A stretch of 64,000 bases of DNA from an uncultured bacterium (GTDB lineage Bacteria > Nitrospirota > Thermodesulfovibrionia > Thermodesulfovibrionales > Dissulfurispiraceae): the NCBI GenBank assembly GCA_937949555.1, contig CALEDV010000010.1, positions 1 to 64,000 of the forward strand. The letters are read 5' to 3'. Every line of letters begins with the position of its first letter. Position 1 is the stretch's first letter. A program made the position numbers and the translations under genes. A model generated the notes under the pieces. The model had not been told where the DNA came from and made no database searches. It saw nothing but the letters and a program-made list of their open reading frames with translations. Positions 55,901 to 62,496 of the stretch are shown in pieces.

Positions 55901-56014
55901 ATAACCACTATAGGTGGGCTTATTACCTCTCTGTTTCTAACCCTTCTTGTAGTGCCTGTGGCCTATGACCTCTTTGACGATATTGGAGAAAGGCTTAAGA
56001 AAAGGTCAAAATAG
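52940..56014 (+). CDS. RND-family efflux pump (AcrB/MexB type)
   Basis: 1024 residues, full length for the HAE-1/HAE-2-like RND family. Twelve membrane helices with the duplicated layout; proton-relay acidic pair in IGILIDDAIIVIENIHRH (fourth helix); conserved GLVKKNAILLVDYTN in the second half. Large periplasmic porter domains lie between. Substrate cannot be told from sequence. A 78-base fragment of a related gene lies inverted at 56976-57053. The small PG0541-type gene follows after 13 bases. Confidence 0.95.
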   Translation: MWLADTSIKRPVFATMVIAALVLLGIVSYPSIGVDLFPKIEFPIINITTTLKGASPEIMDVDVTDKIEEAVNTINGVKTIQSSSIEGRSVVTVEFVLERDIDLAVQDVREKISLIRGKLPKDIDEPIIEKVDPDATPILWLGLTGANKTIRELSTYADEVVKEQIQKINGVGAIRVAGMRLRQVRIWLDADRMRAYGITAQDVTRALARENVEVPGGRIEGKTKEYSVKIKGEFTDPQQFNDLIVGYSKGSAVRIRDIGKAEDGMEEKRTIARFNGNPAIGMGIQKQSGTNTVEVIDRVNKELVNIKKTLPPGMRLDVSFDQSVFIKRSINEVQHHLVYGGVFASIAVLLFLKSLRITLISALAIPTSIISTFAIMYFMGFTFNNMTMLALSLSIGILIDDAIIVIENIHRHIHEGMKPMEAASFATKEIGLAVMATTLAIVAIFLPVAFMKGLVGRFFVQFAFTVVFAVMVSMFVSFTLTPMLASRFLKRETSQTKKTRFKGVSEVLDKGYDALERIYRIALEYALNHRIKILCGAIAVFILSMFITNFLGKEFTPSEDQSRVAVRLQAPVDYSVDEIDAMFKKAEDEIRKLPEVVSVFYTQGFFGSVNKGNMFVGFKPKAERKKSQEQLKAEMRKIIRDKVPGLKASVEDISFLGGGIRNVPIQYVIRGRDLNALEKYMNQITADFAKLPGIVDIDSSVEAGKPEVKVFIDRDKAADLGVDIATVAETVNILIGGEVDVTKFKDNAKGRRYDVRARLQAEDRAKPDDLGRLMIRARDGRLIELANIISVNEGGGPSVINRVDRQRAVALFANLEKKPLGQAKAELDGIAARILPADYTTAYKGAADLMGETFYYLIFALVLGVVMAYMILASQFESFIHPITVLLSMPFSFIGAFGALLVTGNTLNIFSFIGLILLMGLVKKNAILLVDYTNTLRQRGMERKEAILHAGPVRLRPILMTTVAMVFGMMPIALGIGEGAETRAPMAITTIGGLITSLFLTLLVVPVAYDLFDDIGERLKKRSK

Positions 56015-56027
56015 TGGAGGTTAATCT

Positions 56028-56318
56028 ATGAAAATGGTGCTTATTGCCTATTGCGAGGCTGCCGATTACGAAATTGTAAGGGCAATAAAGGAGACAGGCA
56101 TAAGGGGCTACACAAAATTTGAGGAGGCCCTTGGAGAAGGAACGGAGACACAGCCAAGGCTGGGCACCCATTGTTGGCCTGGCAAAAACAATGTGCTGGC
56201 GATTGCCGCCGAAGAAGGTGAGGTTACATCAATACTCCAAAGGGTAAGAGGGCTTAAGGAAGAATACCCGAGGGCGGGCATACGAGCCTTTGTTTTGCCC
56301 CTTGAGCAGATGGTGTAG
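56028..56318 (+). CDS. PG0541-type transporter-associated protein (PII-like fold)
   Basis: 96 residues: MKMVLIAYCEAADYEIVRAI, then GTHCWPGKNNVLAIAAEE. Short proteins like this, with a PII/DUF-like alpha-beta fold, regularly follow RND pump genes and are named after PG0541. The role is presumed regulatory. GTGGAGG lies just before the ATG. Confidence 0.8.
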   Translation: MKMVLIAYCEAADYEIVRAIKETGIRGYTKFEEALGEGTETQPRLGTHCWPGKNNVLAIAAEEGEVTSILQRVRGLKEEYPRAGIRAFVLPLEQMV

Positions 56319-56325
56319 GCCTATT

Positions 56326-56819
56326 TGGATATTAAATCACTTATTAAAGGACCTGCAGGATTTTTGTATCCTATCAATCAGAGGCATTCAAGGCATATTT
56401 GCTAAGCCCTTTTATAGGAGGGATCTGTTAGGACAGATGGATTATGCTGGTGCAGGTTCTTTCCTTATTATACTGCCTGTTTCTGCTTTTATTGGTATGG
56501 CGATGTCTCCGCAGTTATCGGCAGAACTTCCAATGCTCGGTTTGAAGATATATACAGGAAAGGTAATGGGCAGATCCATTATTAGGTAATGAGGGCCCTG
56601 TTGCATTGGCAATAGTATATACTGGAAGGGTTGGGGCAGGCATGGCATCAGAGATTGGCTCCATGACCCTGGGACGCCAAGTTGACACCCTAAGGGTGTT
56701 TGGCGTTGACCCAATTGTAACTCCCAGGTAACTCCCAGGTAACTCCCAGGATACTTGCATCGCTTACCATGCCTCTATCAATCAGGATATACAGCGCTTT
56801 CTGCATGAACTGTACATAA
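56326..56819 (+). pseudogene. Decayed MlaE-family ABC transporter permease
   Basis: Three frames in series give the MlaE/YrbE pattern: FAKPFYRRDLLGQMDYAGAG and the following SFLIILPVSAFIGMA (ending in TAA at 56587-56589). Then, in another frame, GPVALAIVYTGRVGAGMASE and IGSMTLGRQVDTLRVFGVDP (TAA at 56729), and finally PRILASLTMPLSIR to TAA at 56817-56819. At least two frameshifts, one caused by an 11-base tandem triplication, and the C-terminal half is missing. It was probably part of a lipid-transport operon next to the efflux genes. Confidence 0.75.
56717..56749 (+). repeat. 11-bp tandem triplication in the mlaE remnant
   Basis: GTAACTCCCAG occurs three times in a row. One copy restores VDPIVTPRILAS, the expected MlaE sequence, so the two extra copies (22 bases) are an expansion that broke the frame, probably by replication slippage. 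Confidence 0.9.
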
Positions 56820-56975
56820 AGATACGCTAAAGTGCCTGTAAAGAGCCCATGAGATATTGTTTGCGATAGCGGATCTCTTTAGGCGCCCCTGAAAGGATAA
56901 AAAACAGGATTTGTTCCTCGTGGAACAATCCTAAAAAAAACGCCTTGTAATGGCTTGACTCGCCTGAGCAGACAG

Positions 56976-57053
56976 GGAAACCATTGCTGCAGAGACAACG
57001 GTAAAGGTACGCTGCACAAAGAATCTGCCCACAAGTCCATTCATGAATGCCAC
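56976..57053 (-). pseudogene. Inverted fragment of an RND pump gene
   Basis: On the minus strand VAFMNGLVGRFFVQRTFTVV reads against VAFMKGLVGRFFVQFAFTVV of the intact pump at 54281-54358. I count 69 of 78 identical bases. Only this piece remains; it points opposite to the intact gene and lies between the mlaE remnant and dgt. Either an inverted partial duplication that has diverged or the last trace of a paralogue. Confidence 0.7.
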
Positions 57054-57056
57054 AGC

Positions 57057-58088
57057 TTAGAACATCTTCCACTGGTGGGGCATAAATAGCCTCTCGTAGG
57101 TTAAGATTGCAAACCTGTCTGTCATGCCTGCCACAAAGTCAGTGGTTATCAAAAATCTCTCCTGCAAGGTTTTTTCTTCTGTGCCCTTATGTATTAGTCC
57201 TATATTGTCAAGATAGAATGAAAATATCTCCCTTAGTAATCCCTTTGCCTTGTTGAACTCGCTAATTATGAGAGGATTTTCATATACCCTGTCATATAAA
57301 AAATCCCTAAGTCCATATATAACCTCAAGCATACCCTCGCTGGCAGTAATGTATCGGTAGTCCTCTTTAATTGTTGTAGAGATCACATCCTTAACCATAG
57401 CGTCAATACGGCCTGAATAGGTGCTGCCTATTACATTTCTAATCTTGATTGGTATTTCTTGTTCTGTAATCAGTCCTGCCCTGAGGGCATCGTCAAGGTC
57501 ATGATTTACATAGGCAATTATATCGGATATCCTGACAACCATTCCTTCTGGGGTAGCAGGCATATTCTTCTCGCTCAGGATGTTCCCTCTGCCCTTTGAA
57601 TGTTTTAATATGCCGTCCCTTACCTCAACGGTCAGATTTAGTCCTCGTCCGTCCTTTTCAAGGCACTCTACTACCCTGAGGCTCTGCTTAAAGTGGTGAA
57701 AACCCTTTGGGTTGACCTCCCTTAAGAGCGCCTCTCCTGCGTGTCCAAAGGGGGTGTGACCTAAATCATGTCCGAGGGATATTGCCTCTACTAGGTCCTC
57801 GTTTAGCCGGAGTGCCCTGGCTATGGTCCTCCCAATCTGAGCCACCTCAAGCACATGGGTAAGCCTTGTCCTGAAGTGGTCGCCTTGAGGCGCAAAAAAA
57901 ACCTGTGTTTTATGCTTTAATCTGCGAAAGGACTTTGAATGAATTATTCTGTCTCTATCCCTCTGAAAGCAGGTTCTTACATCGCACTCGGGCTCTTTAA
58001 CATCCCTACCTTTGCTCTTTGAAGAAAGGGTCGCCTTTGGATGAAGTATCTGCTCCTCTATCTTTTCTGTTCTTTCTCTTATATTCAC
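57057..58088 (-). CDS. dgt: Deoxyguanosinetriphosphate triphosphohydrolase-like protein
   Basis: 343 residues. HD-domain metal site: [17 protein letters not shown], then [13 protein letters not shown] and a later [11 protein letters not shown]. The N-terminal [20 protein letters not shown] is typical of the short dGTPase-like family, which hydrolyses dNTPs to nucleoside and triphosphate and so tunes dNTP pools. GTG start (58086-58088). The region downstream is gene wreckage. Confidence 0.92.
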   Translation of the reverse strand: MNIRERTEKIEEQILHPKATLSSKSKGRDVKEPECDVRTCFQRDRDRIIHSKSFRRLKHKTQVFFAPQGDHFRTRLTHVLEVAQIGRTIARALRLNEDLVEAISLGHDLGHTPFGHAGEALLREVNPKGFHHFKQSLRVVECLEKDGRGLNLTVEVRDGILKHSKGRGNILSEKNMPATPEGMVVRISDIIAYVNHDLDDALRAGLITEQEIPIKIRNVIGSTYSGRIDAMVKDVISTTIKEDYRYITASEGMLEVIYGLRDFLYDRVYENPLIISEFNKAKGLLREIFSFYLDNIGLIHKGTEEKTLQERFLITTDFVAGMTDRFAILTYERLFMPHQWKMF

Positions 58089-58143
58089 CGTAATGGTTTA
58101 TCCCTTTGATTCTCTATAATGTAACCTTTGTCCCCAAGAAATC

Positions 58144-58178
58144 AACAAAAAAGAGCCAGCTATTTGTCTGGCTCTTTG
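58144..58178 (-). terminator. Rho-independent terminator of the Kai operon
   Basis: On the minus strand AAGAGCCAG, a short loop, CTGGCTCTT then a T-run. Perfect stem of at least 8 bp (58152-58159 with 58168-58175). It lies about 60 bases after the kaiC stop and before dgt. Confidence 0.9.
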
Positions 58179-58239
58179 AGGGCTTCCATTAAAGACGGAA
58201 GTGTCTTGTTCTGTTGCCTTAGATCTTAAGATTTCCCAA

Positions 58240-59748
58240 TCACTCTTCTTTAAACATATTTTTTAACCTCTCTAACTCATAGGGCTGTAAAAACACCGGA
58301 TTGCCTGTGAGTATGCCAGAGATGTTCCTAAAGGGTTTGCCAATGTGCATACCTAAACTATCTATCTTAAACTCCCTGATATCCTTATCATGCATTGAGC
58401 CCCTCATTTTTAGGACCGTAAGGCATCGCTTCATCTCTCCGTAAACCTCTACATACCTTAGCAGGATTATGGAGTCTGTAAGGGTTGATATATGGGTCTC
58501 TGTCACCGATGTGCCGCCCATAAGGGATGGGGTAGTAGAGGTAAACAAACCAACCAGTTCCTGGTGCTTGATAAAAGAGGTTATCCCGATTACAAACTCT
58601 CTAAAGCCCTTTGCTGTTGACACCCTCTCAAGGGCAGAAAGGCTGTCTATAGCTACCCGGGTAGGTTTGAATTCGCTTATAATCTCCTTTATTGAAATCA
58701 GGTGGTCCTCTAATCCCTTTACCTCAGGATACTCACATACCACCTTTATCCTTTCTGCCTTCTCAAGGGCCTCAAAGTCTACACCCCAGCCCCTTGCGTT
58801 TCTAAAGAGTTGCTCACGACTCTCTTCAAAGGCAAAGAGCAGACACCTCTCAGACTTATTAGCGCTTGCCATAAACTCTGTAACCATAAGGGTCTTGCCC
58901 GTGCCAGTGGCGCCAGACACAAGGATAACGGAATCCCTGAAGAAGCCTCCACCGCACATCTTGTCCAGCTCCTCGTTGCCAGAGGTCACTCGAAAATCAG
59001 TAGACCTTTGCTTGAGCTCTATTGCAGAAAGAGGGATTATAATAATGCCGTCATTTGGAATTATCGTGAAGGGAAACTCTCCCTTTTGGTGGTCTGTGCC
59101 CCTAAATTTTAGGATCTCTATGGTCCTGCGGCGCTTCTCCTCCTCAAGCACATTTCTCAGTATTACTACATTGTCAGCCACAAATTCCTCTACATCATAC
59201 CTGCCAATGTTGCCATACTCATGTATCCTCTCGGCGGTCATAAGCGCCGTAACACCCATCTTTTTTAAGGCTGAGGCAATGCGGTATAGCTCCCGTCTTA
59301 CTGTAGCCCGTTCACTTAACTGATTGAATATTGCCCCGAGGGAATCAATAGATATTCTGGTCGCATTAATCTTTTTTATGGCATATTCAATCCTTGCAAG
59401 CAGCGCCCCTAAGTCATAGGAGCCGCTCTCATAGGGGGCATCTACAGGCTGAGGAGAGGCATCAACAAATAACCACTTGCCTTCCTTCTCCCATGCCTCC
59501 ACATCAAAACCTAAAGAAAGGAAGTTCTTTCTGATATCCTGAGGGGACTCCTCAAAGGTAACAAATACGCCGTTTTCCTGAAACTTCTTGATCCCCGCTG
59601 CCAGAAACTGCACCGCCAAAACGGTCTTTGCGCTTCCAGAGGTGCCTGAAACAAGGGTAGTCCTATTTTTGGGGATACCGCCCTTAGATATATGGTCAAA
59701 CCCAGGGATCCCTGTGGGGATCTTTTCTACATAAGAATCATTTTTCAT
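58240..59748 (-). CDS. kaiC: Circadian clock ATPase KaiC
   Basis: 502 residues with two RecA-like domains. CI: Walker A GTSGSAKT (35-42), catalytic Glu pair 66-67. CII: Walker A GATGTGKT (279-286), Glu pair 308-309. The CII phosphorylation segment is [12 protein letters not shown], so the equivalents of cyanobacterial Ser431/Thr432 are Ser421/Thr422, with Thr416 for Thr426. [19 protein letters not shown] and [12 protein letters not shown] after it match true KaiC. The C-terminal tail that KaiA grips in cyanobacteria (about 484-502) is present but diverged. KaiB overlaps by ATGA upstream; a terminator follows. Confidence 0.95.
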   Translation of the reverse strand: MKNDSYVEKIPTGIPGFDHISKGGIPKNRTTLVSGTSGSAKTVLAVQFLAAGIKKFQENGVFVTFEESPQDIRKNFLSLGFDVEAWEKEGKWLFVDASPQPVDAPYESGSYDLGALLARIEYAIKKINATRISIDSLGAIFNQLSERATVRRELYRIASALKKMGVTALMTAERIHEYGNIGRYDVEEFVADNVVILRNVLEEEKRRRTIEILKFRGTDHQKGEFPFTIIPNDGIIIIPLSAIELKQRSTDFRVTSGNEELDKMCGGGFFRDSVILVSGATGTGKTLMVTEFMASANKSERCLLFAFEESREQLFRNARGWGVDFEALEKAERIKVVCEYPEVKGLEDHLISIKEIISEFKPTRVAIDSLSALERVSTAKGFREFVIGITSFIKHQELVGLFTSTTPSLMGGTSVTETHISTLTDSIILLRYVEVYGEMKRCLTVLKMRGSMHDKDIREFKIDSLGMHIGKPFRNISGILTGNPVFLQPYELERLKNMFKEE

Positions 59749-60059
59749 CTTGTTGGATCTCCTGAGGATGGATTTTGGGTTATGCTAAAGGGCATAAGGT
59801 CTAAGCCAAGCAATACCTTTTCTTTGTCAGAGAGGTCTCCAATTATTCGTCTCAAAGGAGGGGGCAGTTGTTTTATCAGTGTAGGTGTGGCGAGGATCTT
59901 CTCTTCCTCGGCAAGTTGAGGCCTTTCAAGCACATCAATTATTAACATCTCATACTGATTATTTAATTCCTCCTCACAGATATGACGAAGATTGGATATT
60001 GCCCTTTCAGAACGAGGAGTCCTGCCTGTGATATAGAGCTTTAATAAATACTTGTTCAT
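59745..60059 (-). CDS. kaiB: Circadian clock protein KaiB
   Basis: 104 residues. [20 protein letters not shown], then [20 protein letters not shown] and [20 protein letters not shown] are near-textbook KaiB. It binds phosphorylated KaiC after a fold switch and in cyanobacteria sequesters KaiA. AAGGAG precedes the ATG. It lies 10 bases after the membrane sensor with the KaiA-like end and overlaps kaiC by four bases. Confidence 0.96.
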   Translation of the reverse strand: MNKYLLKLYITGRTPRSERAISNLRHICEEELNNQYEMLIIDVLERPQLAEEEKILATPTLIKQLPPPLRRIIGDLSDKEKVLLGLDLMPFSITQNPSSGDPTR

Positions 60060-60069
60060 TTTATTCTCC

Positions 60070-62034
60070 TTATCCTCTTATTGTCTTTGAGGTCATTATA
60101 AAATAATTCCTGTAAAAATTCACCAAGTGGCCCATAATCTCAAGGAGCATCATCCTGCCTTCCTCAGTGTATGCCTGACTCTTTGTATGCTTTGAATTGG
60201 ATGTTCTCATTCTCAATGCAGCGGTATGTATCTCTATGAGGTCCCTGGCACCTATATGTAAAATGCCTAAGCGGTCTGTAAAGTCCCTTAGTAGCTCAGA
60301 GGTATTATATTCTACCTTAAATATCTGGCTATCAATGTACTTCTCCAGTATTTCTACATAGTCCTTCACAAAGGTATCAAATAGCTCGGACATTGCCTCT
60401 TTCATTGGCACAGAGCCATATGCCCTTGCTGTAATAGAAGGCTGATGAAGCTGTAAGAGATGATCCAAGGCTTGTAGTTCACTCTCAAGCTCTATTATGC
60501 GCCTCTCATTGTCCTTTGCCCTCTCCTCTGCTGCCTCTGCCCTAATCCTGTCTTGAATATCTTCCCTTACCCCAACAAAATGGGTTATCTCTCCCCTTTC
60601 ATTTTTTAAGGGGGAGATGGTAACGGTCTCCCAAAAGAGTTCTCCATTCTTCTTTTTGTTGCAGAGCTCACTTTTCCATGTCCTTCCTGACTTTATAGTC
60701 CTCCAGAGTTCTTCATAGAGCTCGGGGGGTGTTACCCCAGACTTAAATATTGAGGGTTTCTTGCCTATAACCTCCTCAGCCCTATAGCCTGTAACCTGTG
60801 TAAAGGTTGAGTTGACATATTCTATTACCCCTTGACAATCGGTGATCAAAATAGAATTGGAGCTCTGCTCTATGGCAAGGGATAGTTTAGTTATCAACTC
60901 CCGCTCCTGCTTTTTCTCGGTAATGTCAAAGCAGTACTCTATTATCTGCTCCACTTCGCCATGGCTGTCAAAGATGGGATAGGCGTGCACCTCTATATGG
61001 CGCCTTTTCCCTTCTTTATCTGTATGTGTGTGCTCTACAATAACAGGTTCCTTTGTCCTTTTGACCTCCTCCATTGGACAGGGATGCTCCGGTGAACTGC
61101 ATGGACTAGGACAATTATGGGTAGCCTTGTGACAGGTTGATAGGTTGTCTGCCCTTAAGGTTGTGGCAGAGTTTGCAAGCTTAATAGAGTAGTCCCTTGC
61201 ATTTATCACATAAAAGGGGTATGAAAGGGATTCTATTATGTTATTGAGGAATTTCTTGTTTTCATTTATGCTGCTAAATATGCTCTCCAGGGGCTTTTTG
61301 ACAGACATATAGACACAGGCCCTGTAAAAGAAGTAATAGGAGGCCATCTTCAAAAAATGGCCTGTGGCGTTGACCACAGAATACACATCAATGTAAAGAG
61401 AGAACAGGACCTCAGCAGCCGCAGCAAAGATCACCCCAACCTCCAACATCTTGAGGGTATAACCATCAAAGAGTTTTGTAAGCCTTTTGAGCAATAAATA
61501 GGAGGCAATATAAAATGTAATTACGATAAACTCACTAAGCACCTTAAAAACACTCTGACCCTGACCCTCAATATAGGCCACAGGAAAGTTGCCGGTGACG
61601 ATAAGGCCAACACCTCCAAGAGTTATGACCCCGTAGAGCAATCCCAGGGGGATCAGTCTGACATGCCTATTTATATAGAATATAGCCCCTAACATGGAGA
61701 GGGCATGTATGTATCTTGCAAAGATCCAAAGTTGAGAGGCAGTATTGGAAGAGGAGAGGCCTTTTATGTTCATGCCCTTGTAGGCAAGGGAGTGCACAAA
61801 GTCTATAGAGGCTACAGATAGGAAGGCTAAGGCTAAGATGGTGAAAAGGCTGTTAGTGAAGTACTGTCTGGCGTTTATGTTAATTACAAAAATAGTTACC
61901 CCTATGGCTATCGTATAGGCCTCGATAAGGATGTGAAAATAGAGGAAATCGAAGTACAACAATATTGCTAAGGGTATTGATAGCAGAAGGAGGACAAAGA
62001 GAGAATTTGTGTAGGTGTTGTCTTTTGTATCCAT
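60070..62034 (-). CDS. MASE3-PAS-PAS membrane sensor with KaiA C-terminal-like domain
   Basis: 654 residues. Residues 1-250 are a MASE3-type membrane sensor with seven or more helices. PAS 1 (about 265-385) carries an unusual Cys cluster, [22 protein letters not shown] 2 (about 395-505) is a standard fold ending VREDIQDR. A coiled coil (about 510-540) leads to residues 544-654. There is no HisKA or HATPase, so it is not a kinase. The final domain ([14 protein letters not shown] and [18 protein letters not shown]) resembles, from memory, the KaiC-binding helical bundle of KaiA (PQIKALEVHVALMDRF; YRLTLLDVLAHLCEMYRR) and the related RsbU N-domain. Between the receiver gene (3 bases) and kaiB (10 bases). 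Confidence 0.8.
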   Translation of the reverse strand: MDTKDNTYTNSLFVLLLLSIPLAILLYFDFLYFHILIEAYTIAIGVTIFVININARQYFTNSLFTILALAFLSVASIDFVHSLAYKGMNIKGLSSSNTASQLWIFARYIHALSMLGAIFYINRHVRLIPLGLLYGVITLGGVGLIVTGNFPVAYIEGQGQSVFKVLSEFIVITFYIASYLLLKRLTKLFDGYTLKMLEVGVIFAAAAEVLFSLYIDVYSVVNATGHFLKMASYYFFYRACVYMSVKKPLESIFSSINENKKFLNNIIESLSYPFYVINARDYSIKLANSATTLRADNLSTCHKATHNCPSPCSSPEHPCPMEEVKRTKEPVIVEHTHTDKEGKRRHIEVHAYPIFDSHGEVEQIIEYCFDITEKKQERELITKLSLAIEQSSNSILITDCQGVIEYVNSTFTQVTGYRAEEVIGKKPSIFKSGVTPPELYEELWRTIKSGRTWKSELCNKKKNGELFWETVTISPLKNERGEITHFVGVREDIQDRIRAEAAEERAKDNERRIIELESELQALDHLLQLHQPSITARAYGSVPMKEAMSELFDTFVKDYVEILEKYIDSQIFKVEYNTSELLRDFTDRLGILHIGARDLIEIHTAALRMRTSNSKHTKSQAYTEEGRMMLLEIMGHLVNFYRNYFIMTSKTIRG

Positions 62035-62037
62035 GAC

Positions 62038-62496
62038 TCAGTCTGGTATCTCCGGAATCTCAACGATCTCAAACCAGTATTTACCAAGGGTCCTTATTAC
62101 ATCAACAAAGTCGGCAAACTTCAAAGGCTTTCTGATATATGAGTTGACACCAAGGTCATAAGTCTTGATTACATCCTCTTCCATCCTCGATGTGGTTAGG
62201 ACTACTACTGGGATGTGTCTTAGTTTTGGATGTGCCTTTATCTCCTGTAATGCCTCTCTGCCGTCTTTTTTTGGCATATTTAGATCAAGCAAGATGAGGT
62301 AGGGCCTTGGGGAGCTGAGGGGGTCTTCATAGGCGCCCTGCCTCAGGAGATAGTCCATCAACTCCTGACCGTCCTTTACCCAATGAATTGTGTTTGCAAC
62401 CCTCGACTCTTTGAGGGCATCAGCTATAAGGACAAAGTCATCTTCGTCGTCTTCAGCCAGCAGTATTACTATGGGTTTGCCCTTTCTATAATACAT
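62038..62496 (-). CDS. Rcp1-like single-domain response regulator
   Basis: 152 residues. Acidic residues EDDEDD at 15-20, phospho-acceptor Asp71 in LLDLNMPKKDG, TT at 101-102 and Lys123 in IRKPLKF. The insertion before LLDLNMP and the C-terminal ending are typical of receivers paired with phytochrome-type kinases (Rcp1). Its start overlaps the upstream PAS kinase by 11 bases, so they form a pair. No output domain; it could act on the sensor, KaiC or a partner outside the window. Confidence 0.9.
   Translation of the reverse strand: MYYRKGKPIVILLAEDDEDDFVLIADALKESRVANTIHWVKDGQELMDYLLRQGAYEDPLSSPRPYLILLDLNMPKKDGREALQEIKAHPKLRHIPVVVLTTSRMEEDVIKTYDLGVNSYIRKPLKFADFVDVIRTLGKYWFEIVEIPEIPD

Noticed and set aside
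56827-57072. 81-residue minus-strand ORF between the mlaE remnant and dgt
   Set aside because: The frame is shifted relative to the recognisable RND fragment in the same DNA and has no family resemblance.
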